From assembly GCA_965364735.1 (NCBI GenBank), contig CBDTYW010000004.1:1-37795 (forward strand): a stretch of 37,795 nucleotides of DNA, in the 5' to 3' direction. The notes beneath the pieces were generated by a model, which worked only from the letters and a program-made list of their open reading frames with translations, made no database searches and was not told where the DNA came from. Positions 28,222 through 35,827 of the stretch are shown here, piece by piece (the first letter of the stretch is position 1; each line of letters begins with the position of its first letter). The translations under genes and the position numbers were made by a program. The stretch is from CBDTYW01 sp965364735 (GTDB lineage Bacteria > Actinomycetota > Nitriliruptoria > Nitriliruptorales > Nitriliruptoraceae).

Positions 28222-29648
28222 GGACCCTCCACGTCTCGGTCGAGGCCTCGCTGTACGACACCGACAGCGTCGGCGGGACGACGCTGATCGGCAACATCTA
28301 CGCGACCGCCGGACCCGGCGGCCTGCGTGACGTGCTCATCCCGGTCGGCCCCGGGGTGACGCCCGCCGTGTTCGACCTCGCTCCCGGTCCCTACATGGTG
28401 GAGGTGCTCCTGCCGTCCGGGCTCCTCCTGACCGAGGATGTCGAGGTCACCGACGACGACGACCACAACGAGGTCATCATCGGTGCCGCGGACTCCCCGC
28501 ACGAGAGCCACGCCTGGCAGTACCTCGCCGGCAACCTCGAGCCGGCGAAGGTCTACCGCTCACCGACGGAGGTCCCGGTCCCGCGGTCGCGCTCGTCACG
28601 CGCGGTCGCGATGGCGATGAGGACGGTGACGCGGAGCGACGCCGGCGAGCTGCCGATGTCCGCGCCCGGCGACTTCGACCTCGATGTCGAGCTCGACATG
28701 GAACTCGAGATCGACGAGCCGACATCGGCTGGTGCGCTTCCTCGCCCCGCGATCGGCGAGATCGGCTGGTTCCCGGATCCCGACCCCGCAGCCCTCGGGT
28801 GGGCCTCGGCTGACTCCCTCCGCCGCATCGGCGCGACGCCGACGATCGGGGACGTCGCCGACGCGCTCGGCCTCGGTTCGTGGTTGGACCTGACCGAGCC
28901 GACCCAGAGCGACGGGATCTCGCACCTGTACCGCTTCGCCGGGGACGGCCCGGTCGACAGCCCAGCGTCCGCCGCGACGGGGCTCCGCCAGTTCGCGTGG
29001 GTGGACATCGGTGAGCGGCCGCACCTCGTCACGTTGCCCCTGCCGTGGACGGACCCAGACCAGAACGACGTCGTCGTCGAGATGATGGTCAGCGAACGCC
29101 AGCACCCCTCGGGCAGCTCGGTCGCCGTGACCGTCCGCGACCGCCGGCTCGGACCGGCACTCGCCTACCTCGCCAACGGGTCCTTCACCGGAGCGCGCGC
29201 GATGTTCTCCAGCGTCGAGGATCTCCTGTTCGGCAAGGTCATGAACCAGCTCGCGGCTGCCGCCGGCGGGTACGTCATGGTCGGTGCGAGCGCGGCCGAC
29301 GACGGCGCCGAACGGTGGCATGGCTGGATCGAGAACCTGAGCAGCTGGTTCTCGTGGTTGCCGGACGGCGCGATCCTCCTCGCGACGCTTCGTCTGCGGC
29401 AGGCCCGTACGCAGACCGACCTCGACACCGCCAGGGAGACCCTGCTCGAGGCGTGGGATCGCGGCCTGCCCGTCTACACGCTCGGGCTGCGATGGCTGAT
29501 CGACGGGCTCCAGCAGTTCGAGTTCGACGATGACGGCGACGTCGACGCGGAGATCCAGCAGCGCCTCGACCTCGTGCGGCGCGTCGCGTGGAGCGCGGAC
29601 ATGCGCCAGCCGTTCCTCGTGCTCCGCCTCGGAGAGGGTTCCACATGA
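28218..29648 (+). CDS. Unrecognised operon protein: beta domain, acidic linker and C-terminal helical domain
   Basis: 476 residues; start overlaps the caspase-like gene as ATGA. I do not recognise a named family. Residues 1-90 are strand-rich (LHVSVEASLYD, then PYMVEVLLPSGLLLTEDVEV), similar in look to the C-terminal module of the caspase-like protein. Residues 91-150 are a basic Ser/Arg linker. A very acidic stretch (DFDLDVELDMELEIDEP, 152-168) follows. The last 150 residues are helical, with 'FGKVMNQLAAAAGGYVMVGA', 'NLSSWFSWLPDGAILLATLR' and 'LPVYTLGLRWLIDGL', like a solenoid or TPR-like domain. It may be a scaffold or substrate of the caspase-like enzyme, which is inference. Confidence 0.85.
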   Translation: MRTLHVSVEASLYDTDSVGGTTLIGNIYATAGPGGLRDVLIPVGPGVTPAVFDLAPGPYMVEVLLPSGLLLTEDVEVTDDDDHNEVIIGAADSPHESHAWQYLAGNLEPAKVYRSPTEVPVPRSRSSRAVAMAMRTVTRSDAGELPMSAPGDFDLDVELDMELEIDEPTSAGALPRPAIGEIGWFPDPDPAALGWASADSLRRIGATPTIGDVADALGLGSWLDLTEPTQSDGISHLYRFAGDGPVDSPASAATGLRQFAWVDIGERPHLVTLPLPWTDPDQNDVVVEMMVSERQHPSGSSVAVTVRDRRLGPALAYLANGSFTGARAMFSSVEDLLFGKVMNQLAAAAGGYVMVGASAADDGAERWHGWIENLSSWFSWLPDGAILLATLRLRQARTQTDLDTARETLLEAWDRGLPVYTLGLRWLIDGLQQFEFDDDGDVDAEIQQRLDLVRRVAWSADMRQPFLVLRLGEGST

Positions 29649-30739
29649 TCAGGTTGACGATGCTGCCCGGGGAGGACGGCGACTGCCTGCTTCTGGAGTG
29701 GGGCGATGAAGCCGCCGTCCATCGGATGCTCATCGACGGCGGACGCGCAGGGAGCTACGACCGCGTCAAGGAGTACCTGGCCACCCACGTCGGCGACGCC
29801 GGCCTCGACGTCGTCGTGCTCACCCACGTCGATCAGGACCACATCCTCGGCGTGCTCAAGCTGTTCGACGACCCCGACCGCGTCCCGGTGCGCGACGTCT
29901 GGTTCAACGGCTTCAACCACCTCACCGACACGCCGTTCGAGTCCTTCGGCGGTGCGGACGGGGAGCTGCTGACCACCCACCTCCTGACCGGACAGATCCC
30001 GTGGAACCGGGCGTTCGGAACCCGCGCCATCGAGATCGGGCGGACACCGATCGCGATCGACGACGAGACCAAGATCACGATCCTCTCTCCCACCCGCGAG
30101 CTGCTGGAGGGCCTGGTCCCGAGCTGGGAGGCCAACTGCCTCAAGCACGGCCTGCTGCCCGGTCAGGATCCGAAGGAACCCGGCCCCGCGGGCTTCGAGG
30201 CGTTCGGTGACGATGTCGAGGACGTCTCCGAGCTCGACATCGTCGCCCTCGCTGACGAGAGGTTCACCCGGGACTCCTCCCGCGCCAACCGGAGCAGCAT
30301 CGCGTTCCTGTTCGAGCACCACGGGATCCGGCTGCTGTTCACCGGCGACGCGGACGACCCGCAGCTGGTCACCGCGGTGACGGAGCTGCTCGGCGACGGG
30401 GAGGCGCGGCTTCGGCTCGACACGATGAAGGTCGCCCACCACGGTTCCCGCAAGAACCTCTCCCGAGAGCTGCTCGATCTCGTCGCCTGTGACTGCTACC
30501 TCATCTCGACGTCGGGAGCCCGCCACAGCCATCCCGACCCGGTGGCGATGGCGCGCATCCTCGTCCACGGAGGCGATGACAAGGATGTCGTCTTCAACTA
30601 TCGAGAGCGCGCCGAGCTCTGGGACGACGAGGCCCTGCGGGCTGCACACGGGTATCGCGTCATCGGCCCGGACGGCGAGGACGGCATCACGACGTTGGAG
30701 TGGCGTCCGGCTCGGACGTCCGGGCGAAGCCCGGGCTGA
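29645..30739 (+). CDS. Metallo-beta-lactamase-fold hydrolase (ComEC-like)
   Basis: 364 residues; start overlaps the previous gene as ATGA. The first metal site is LTHVDQDHILGV (His61, Asp63, Asp65, His66), with His92 in GFNHL as a possible ligand. LLFTGDAD gives Asp235 and KVAHHGS gives His265/His266, followed by a C-terminal ISTSG...HSHPD segment. These features are those of the MBL fold as in the ComEC C-terminal domain and related stand-alone hydrolases, several of which act on nucleic acids or nucleotides. No signal peptide, so it is cytoplasmic. Confidence 0.93.
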   Translation: MIRLTMLPGEDGDCLLLEWGDEAAVHRMLIDGGRAGSYDRVKEYLATHVGDAGLDVVVLTHVDQDHILGVLKLFDDPDRVPVRDVWFNGFNHLTDTPFESFGGADGELLTTHLLTGQIPWNRAFGTRAIEIGRTPIAIDDETKITILSPTRELLEGLVPSWEANCLKHGLLPGQDPKEPGPAGFEAFGDDVEDVSELDIVALADERFTRDSSRANRSSIAFLFEHHGIRLLFTGDADDPQLVTAVTELLGDGEARLRLDTMKVAHHGSRKNLSRELLDLVACDCYLISTSGARHSHPDPVAMARILVHGGDDKDVVFNYRERAELWDDEALRAAHGYRVIGPDGEDGITTLEWRPARTSGRSPG

Positions 30740-30842
30740 GCGCGCAGAGCTCTCACGACGGCGCGACACCGTGCCGTTCGGCCCGGTCGGCGTGGGCCGT
30801 CCGGCGATACCGCAGGCGCGAGCGCGACGGTTCGCTGTCTCC

Positions 30843-31250
30843 ATGCACACGAACCAGCTCAACACGCTCTCCCGCGACGAGTGCCTGCGGATGCTTCGCA
30901 CCGGCTACGTCGGCCGCGTGGGCTATGTCGAACAGGGCCGCCCGGTCATCGTCACGGTCAACTTCGCCGTGACGCGGGACGGCACCGTCGGGCTCTGGTC
31001 AGGTGAGGGCAGGAAGCTCGAGGCGGCCAGGGCCGGAGAACCGCTGTGTCTACAGGCCGACGGCGTCGACGGCGACTACAAGACCGGGTGGTGCGTGAAC
31101 GTGACCGGCGTCGCCGACGTGCTCGAGGGCGAAGCCGCCCGAGCCGCAGCCAAGCCGCTGATGCTGCGTCCGTGGGTGCGCGACGTCGAGCGGTCCAGCC
31201 TCATCATGATCCGGCCGGATCTCGTCGAGGGTCGTCGGCTCCAGAACTGA
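30843..31250 (+). CDS. FMN-binding split-barrel (pyridoxamine 5'-phosphate oxidase-like) protein
   Basis: 135 residues; ATG at 30843, 104 bases after the MBL gene, ribosome site weak. It starts LSRDECLRMLRTGYVGRVGYV, then PVIVTVNFAVTRDGTVGLWS, the typical flavin-binding split-barrel pattern of the Pyridox_ox_2 or NimA-like type. GWCVNVTGVADVLEG and the ending IRPDLVEGRRL fit the family. Likely a small flavoprotein reductase or F420/FMN binder; the substrate is unknown. It may be cotranscribed with the upstream operon. Its stop directly abuts the stop of the convergent hydrolase gene. Confidence 0.88.
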   Translation: MHTNQLNTLSRDECLRMLRTGYVGRVGYVEQGRPVIVTVNFAVTRDGTVGLWSGEGRKLEAARAGEPLCLQADGVDGDYKTGWCVNVTGVADVLEGEAARAAAKPLMLRPWVRDVERSSLIMIRPDLVEGRRLQN

Positions 31251-32642
31251 TCACGGCCGCTCGGACGCTCGGGCGAAGCGCAGGGTGAGGGCAGCGTGGA
31301 AGGCCCGGGCGAGCTCCTGGTCCGGGTGCCGCTGGATCGCCGTGAAGTACCACGCGTGCGCATAGCCCGGGATGAGCCGCCGACGGTTCCCCGACGTGAC
31401 CCCGACGTCGCGGACACCCGTCCCGAACAGCGGGCCCAGCGGGCCCCCGAACCAGTCGCCGAAGAACAGCCATCGGCTCGGGAACCACAGGTTCGTCCAG
31501 CGCGTGATCGCGAACGGGGCAGCGTCGTGCAGGACACGGCGGCCCTTCGACTCCCAGCTCCAGCGTGGATCACGATCGACGCGCTGCGTGGCGCGGGTCG
31601 TCACCACGTCCTCGACGGGCGGGCACGTCGGGAACTCGTGGCGTGCCACCCGAGCCTCGAACTCGGGTCGGCTGGACGTGTAGATCTGGTCGGCCAGATA
31701 CATCGGTGACCCGAGCGTCACCAGGTCGGTGACGTGCCATGCGTGCCCTTCCGCCTTCAGCCCGCGCCGCAACGCCCCCTGCGCCGCGCGCCACACCGCG
31801 AGCGGATCGTCGGCGAGGGTGGTGTCGTCGCGCAGGGCACGGCCAGCGGCCTCCGCGTCAGCAAGCCCGGCAGGGATCTGGCCGCCGGCAGGTGGGTCCT
31901 GGGGAGGATCCGTGGCGTACGTGCGATGGACCTCCCCCCACAGGAACCGGATCGCGTCGTAGGCGATGTAGGAGCCGAGGCTGTGCGCGACGACGATGAC
32001 ACGGTCGTAGCGCTCGTTGAGCTCCTCGAGCATCTCGATCGCGCCGGACCGGATCTCCCGCCGGACCGCGTAGGACCGCGGCGAGGTGTCGAGGTACCGG
32101 ACGACGTCGACGAAGCTGCCTGTGATCCACGAGGGCAGCATCCGGGTGATGACGTACAGGAGCAGGCTGCCCACCGCGCCCGCCCCGACGAGGACGGCGA
32201 CGAGCTCGGTGAACCCGGGCAACCCGTCGAACTGCTCGGAGAGCGGGCCGACGGTCAGCGCCCAGACGGTCAGCGCGATCGCGCCCCACAGCACGACCCA
32301 GAGACCGCGGATGCCGCCGGGGACCCGCCACGGCGGCTGGAGCATGATGCGGCGCATCGTCCCGGCCAGGTCGTCGATCCGGTTGCCGGTCATCAGATGC
32401 GACCAGTGGTACTCGAACAGCTCGGTCTGGGGCCGGAAGTCGGGGTCGTCCTCGTCGTAGATCGGCGGGATGATGTAGCGGCGTGCTTCGAACGAGCCGC
32501 TCGCGCGGTCCGGGTGCGAGTAGTACGCACGGTTGCCCTCGGCGAACTGCGACACCACCGCGCCGACGAACCCGTCCAGGGTCTCGAGCGGCCGCTGCTC
32601 CCCCATGCCGTGGATGACGAGGACCGCCTGCCGCGGGCTCAT
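31251..32642 (-). CDS. Membrane-embedded lipase-like alpha/beta hydrolase
   Basis: 463 residues; the ATG at 32642 overlaps the TGA of the preceding gene as ATGA. The oxyanion segment is VLVIHGMGEQ (8-17) and the nucleophile elbow is VAHSLGSY with Ser221. Between them lie two transmembrane helices (113-133 and 146-167), which form a hairpin so that both catalytic parts remain on the same side of the membrane. This resembles lipase/esterase enzymes that act on membrane lipids. Pairing with the Het-C-like gene by overlap suggests a joint function. Confidence 0.9.
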   Translation of the reverse strand: MSPRQAVLVIHGMGEQRPLETLDGFVGAVVSQFAEGNRAYYSHPDRASGSFEARRYIIPPIYDEDDPDFRPQTELFEYHWSHLMTGNRIDDLAGTMRRIMLQPPWRVPGGIRGLWVVLWGAIALTVWALTVGPLSEQFDGLPGFTELVAVLVGAGAVGSLLLYVITRMLPSWITGSFVDVVRYLDTSPRSYAVRREIRSGAIEMLEELNERYDRVIVVAHSLGSYIAYDAIRFLWGEVHRTYATDPPQDPPAGGQIPAGLADAEAAGRALRDDTTLADDPLAVWRAAQGALRRGLKAEGHAWHVTDLVTLGSPMYLADQIYTSSRPEFEARVARHEFPTCPPVEDVVTTRATQRVDRDPRWSWESKGRRVLHDAAPFAITRWTNLWFPSRWLFFGDWFGGPLGPLFGTGVRDVGVTSGNRRRLIPGYAHAWYFTAIQRHPDQELARAFHAALTLRFARASERP

Positions 32643-35404
32643 GAGGGCCCCTCTCCGGGGCCGGGAGGTCGCAGGATCGGCGGCCGGGCCGGAGACCCCG
32701 GCCGAAGCGGCGGACGCGGGATCGGCCGCGGCGAGATCGGCGGCCGAAGGATCGGCGGACGGACGACCGGAGGTCGGGCTGGACGCTCCTCGACGACGAT
32801 GTCCGGGAGCTCGATCAGGGGCTCGTCTCGGAGGTCCTCGACGACGAGGTCTTCGAGCGGCACGTCCCAGCGCCCCGACGCCGCGAGCGACCCAAGCACC
32901 CCGTGCCGTCCGCCGTTGTCGTCGCTGTCGTCGTCGGCTGTGCCCGACGAGGATCCCGAGGCTCGCGACACGAGCTCTTCGAGCGCGACCTCGCGGATCG
33001 CACGCACCCGTCCCGCGCCTCCAGGCAGCAGGTCCTCGCGATCTCGCAGCAGCCCGGCGAGGTCGGGGAAGCCGTCCGCCATGAAGTCCGCTTCCGGACA
33101 GTCGCAGTCGCATGCGGAGGGGACGTTCGCGCGGATGGTCTGCAGCCGGGTCAGGTTCCAGCTCAGCCGTTGCCCGCCGTCGACCCAGCCGCTCGCGTCG
33201 TGACGGTGGTGACGGACGACCTCGACCGACGTCCCCCGTCGGAACGAGACCGCGTCCACGTGGTGTGGCCGCCAGCCAGCGGCGATCGACTCCGACAAGG
33301 TCACGAGGAAGGCGTCCTCGGCCGGCGCACGATCCGTGGCGACCCGGTCGGCGAACTGGTCGAGGAGATCGTCGCGATCGCCGGCGGACTCACTGTCGGA
33401 CTCGTAGACGGCGGCCGCCAAGGAGATGAAGCCGAACTGCTCTGGGATCCTGACCGAGCTGAAGCGCAGGATGTCGCGGCGGTCGCCGGTGTCCACGTTC
33501 GAGTACGGCCCGGTGCGCCAGGCGATCTGGTCCTCGTCGGTCCCGTGCGGGATCACGAGCCCGAGCACGAACGGCTCATCGGACGACGTTCCCCGATCCC
33601 AGTCCGACTCCTTCTCGCAGATCAGCTCACCGAACCCGACCATGTACTCCCGCCACGGGATGCCGTCTCGGACGCCGGTGACGTTGGTCTTCGAGACCGA
33701 ACCGGTGATCCGGTAGCGACCCTCGGAGCGGCCGTCACACGTCAGGGCGAAGGACCGCGACGCCCCGACCGCCATCGCGCGCAGGGTCGACGCCTCGATC
33801 GCGACGTGGTCGCTGCCGACGAAGTCCGCGTGGTAGCCGACGAGGAACAGGAAGAAGTCGCGGATGCTCTCGAGCACCCCGACGATCGCGTCGAGCACGG
33901 CCTCGACGGCCGCGAGCAGGACGTCCCCGGCGGTCGGCGCATCGTTGAGCAGCTCGACGCGGGACGGCCGCGTGCGCAGCGGCCCGATGATGTACGAGGC
34001 CACGGTCCCACGCTCGAAGTCGTCGTAGCCGAGCGCAGCCCGAAGCGCGGACAGCTCCGGTGCGTCCCCGGACTCCCGGACGCGACCGCCCGGTCCGTGG
34101 TCGAGCGGCGGCATCCGGACCCCGTCGATCACCGGAACGATGTCGGCGTTGGTGCCGGCATGCCCCACGTCCGCGGTCGCGATGGTCAGCCGCAGGTACC
34201 ACGCCTCGTCGTCAGCGATCTCCCCGACCGGGTAGTCGCCGGCCGAGATGAAGCGGTACGGCAGGAGGGACAGATCCTCCCACGGCGCGACGTCGCGCTT
34301 GTAGTCACGCCGGATGACCCCGTTGCGCTTCACGGAGTCCCAGAAGCTCGACTGGCCCGCGTCGTCCATCAGATGCTCGAGCGCGTGCAACCACTGGCAC
34401 GACTGGCGCAGCGCGAGCGCGTACGCGGTGCGGAAGGCCGTCTCGCCGTCGAGGTCCGGGACCGCCCGGGTGTGCGCACCGATGTCGGCCATCCACCGGC
34501 TGTCCACGTTGATGCCCGGCTTCACGAAGACCAGGCTGTCGCGGAGGAACTCGGGGACGAACGCCTGGAGGTCCGCGGGTACGGGGATGGCGACCGCGTC
34601 ATCACACGCGTTCAGCGCCTGGCACAGCGCGCCCCCGGACAGCGGGGACGCCGCGTGACACGCGAGGCGCAGCAGTCCGCGTGCGAAGCCCCCGAGGTTG
34701 TTGATCACGGTGCAGGCGTAGAGGTAGTCACCGTGGGGCTTCACCCCAAGGTGGTCGTCCTCCTCGTACGAACCGGTCCACAGGCTCAGGCGTGAACGTT
34801 CCTGCCGTGTGAGGTCGAACCATGTGACGTCGCGACGTGCCGGATCGTCGATCCAGTTCGAGTGCGAGTAGAAGTCCTGCAGCGCGTGGAGCGACGCGCC
34901 GACAAGGTTGTGGGCCATCGACACGCGGACGCGCTCCTCGTGACCGGAGGTCGCGATCCACAGCAGCCCGGCCACGGTTCCTGCGAGGTAGCGGTGCCAG
35001 ACGTCGCGGACCTGCTCGGGGTGGAAGAGGTCGTCGAAGTGCAGCCTGACGAGATCGTCGTGGCTGGACATCACCACCCGGAGCCGGTCCTTGCCGCCCC
35101 CGTTCGTGACGTCGAACCACCAGAGCGGGTTGTAGAGGTACGAGTCGAGGTAGTCCGCGTGGAACGCGAGCGCGTTCTCCGCGTGCGCTCCCCACCCGGC
35201 CGCGCGGGCTGCCTTCCGGGTCAACCCTTCGTGGTGCCAGTTGTCCTCGTTCGGTGCACCGCCCAGGGGGTTCTCTCCCCCGAAGGCCGGCATGACCGCG
35301 TGCAGCATCGGCAACGCCGTCAGCGCCACGAACCCCAGCCCGCCGCCGCGTCGCGGCCGCAGCCGCCCGCCCCGTCGCAGCCCTGCTTCCACGAACCGTC
35401 GCAT
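32639..35404 (-). CDS. Het-C/VWA7-like protein with signal peptide and Pro-rich tail
   Basis: 921 residues from the ATG at 35404 with GGAG five bases upstream; an ATG at 35461 would add 19 residues and bury the signal peptide. Residues 1-40 are basic then hydrophobic (LRPRRGGGLGFVALTALPML), a probable export signal. The metal site is in SLHALQDFYSHSNW (His173, Asp177, His181), plus NWHHEG (57-58) and LHFDD. That HxxxDxxxH pattern is the hallmark of Het-C (fungal incompatibility) and human VWA7 N-termini and relates them to zinc-dependent phospholipase C folds. From about residue 790 an acidic linker leads to a RPPI/RPPL-rich tail, which could bind surface proteins. Family assignment by motif only. 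Confidence 0.85.
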   Translation of the reverse strand: MRRFVEAGLRRGGRLRPRRGGGLGFVALTALPMLHAVMPAFGGENPLGGAPNEDNWHHEGLTRKAARAAGWGAHAENALAFHADYLDSYLYNPLWWFDVTNGGGKDRLRVVMSSHDDLVRLHFDDLFHPEQVRDVWHRYLAGTVAGLLWIATSGHEERVRVSMAHNLVGASLHALQDFYSHSNWIDDPARRDVTWFDLTRQERSRLSLWTGSYEEDDHLGVKPHGDYLYACTVINNLGGFARGLLRLACHAASPLSGGALCQALNACDDAVAIPVPADLQAFVPEFLRDSLVFVKPGINVDSRWMADIGAHTRAVPDLDGETAFRTAYALALRQSCQWLHALEHLMDDAGQSSFWDSVKRNGVIRRDYKRDVAPWEDLSLLPYRFISAGDYPVGEIADDEAWYLRLTIATADVGHAGTNADIVPVIDGVRMPPLDHGPGGRVRESGDAPELSALRAALGYDDFERGTVASYIIGPLRTRPSRVELLNDAPTAGDVLLAAVEAVLDAIVGVLESIRDFFLFLVGYHADFVGSDHVAIEASTLRAMAVGASRSFALTCDGRSEGRYRITGSVSKTNVTGVRDGIPWREYMVGFGELICEKESDWDRGTSSDEPFVLGLVIPHGTDEDQIAWRTGPYSNVDTGDRRDILRFSSVRIPEQFGFISLAAAVYESDSESAGDRDDLLDQFADRVATDRAPAEDAFLVTLSESIAAGWRPHHVDAVSFRRGTSVEVVRHHRHDASGWVDGGQRLSWNLTRLQTIRANVPSACDCDCPEADFMADGFPDLAGLLRDREDLLPGGAGRVRAIREVALEELVSRASGSSSGTADDDSDDNGGRHGVLGSLAASGRWDVPLEDLVVEDLRDEPLIELPDIVVEERPARPPVVRPPILRPPISPRPIPRPPLRPGSPARPPILRPPGPGEGPS
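32642..32800 (-). repeat. Coding repeat for the RPPI-rich tail
   Basis: The DNA reads as imperfect repeats of GATCGGCGG-type units that encode RPPILRPP and related peptides over the last 50 codons of the Het-C-like gene. It explains the repetitive appearance without invoking a regulatory array. Confidence 0.55.
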
Positions 35405-35827
35405 CTGGTCTCCGCTCTGCGGTCGCCGACCACCATGCTCCTCCGAACCCGGCACCGACATGGATGTCCGCGTCTCCGCCCACTGCCGCGCGGGAGAGCG
35501 GGCACTCCTGACGACACGGCCGCGTGGTCACGTCCGGTGTGACGATGTCCGAGTGCCGGACGACGGAGGACTGCGCGAAGACGGCTGTGGAGCGTCTGGG
35601 TGCGGGGCGTCGCTGACCGGACGCCGAGCCCCAGGCCCCGAGGGGCCGGACCAACGGCGAGACGGCCACCGCGTCCCGGCCGAGAGGACGGCCGACGGTC
35701 GGCAGGGCGGGATCGACGCGCGACGTGGCGCACCACGCCAGTCGCGCACACGCAACGGTCGTAGGTTCCGCGTGAGATCTCGCGGCGTCGATGACGTCGG
35801 GGCGGGCGGAGTGACGGGAGTGATGCG
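35405..35827. other. Intergenic gap between the divergent operons
   Basis: 423 bases without a gene I can support. All open frames here are broken or are extensions of shadows. It must hold the promoters for the Het-C-like operon (minus) and the right-hand gene (plus). I see an 8-base palindrome GAGATCTC near 35775 but no clear promoter pair. Confidence 0.6.
35816..35820 (+). promoter_or_regulatory. Ribosome binding site for the TTG start at 35828
   Basis: GGGAG ends seven bases before the TTG. An in-frame TGA at 35792 rules out every earlier start. Confidence 0.65.

Noticed and set aside
32690..32790. Tandem GATCGGCGG-like repeats that resemble an array of binding sites
   Set aside because: They are in frame and encode the RPPI-rich tail of the Het-C-like protein, so coding explains them.
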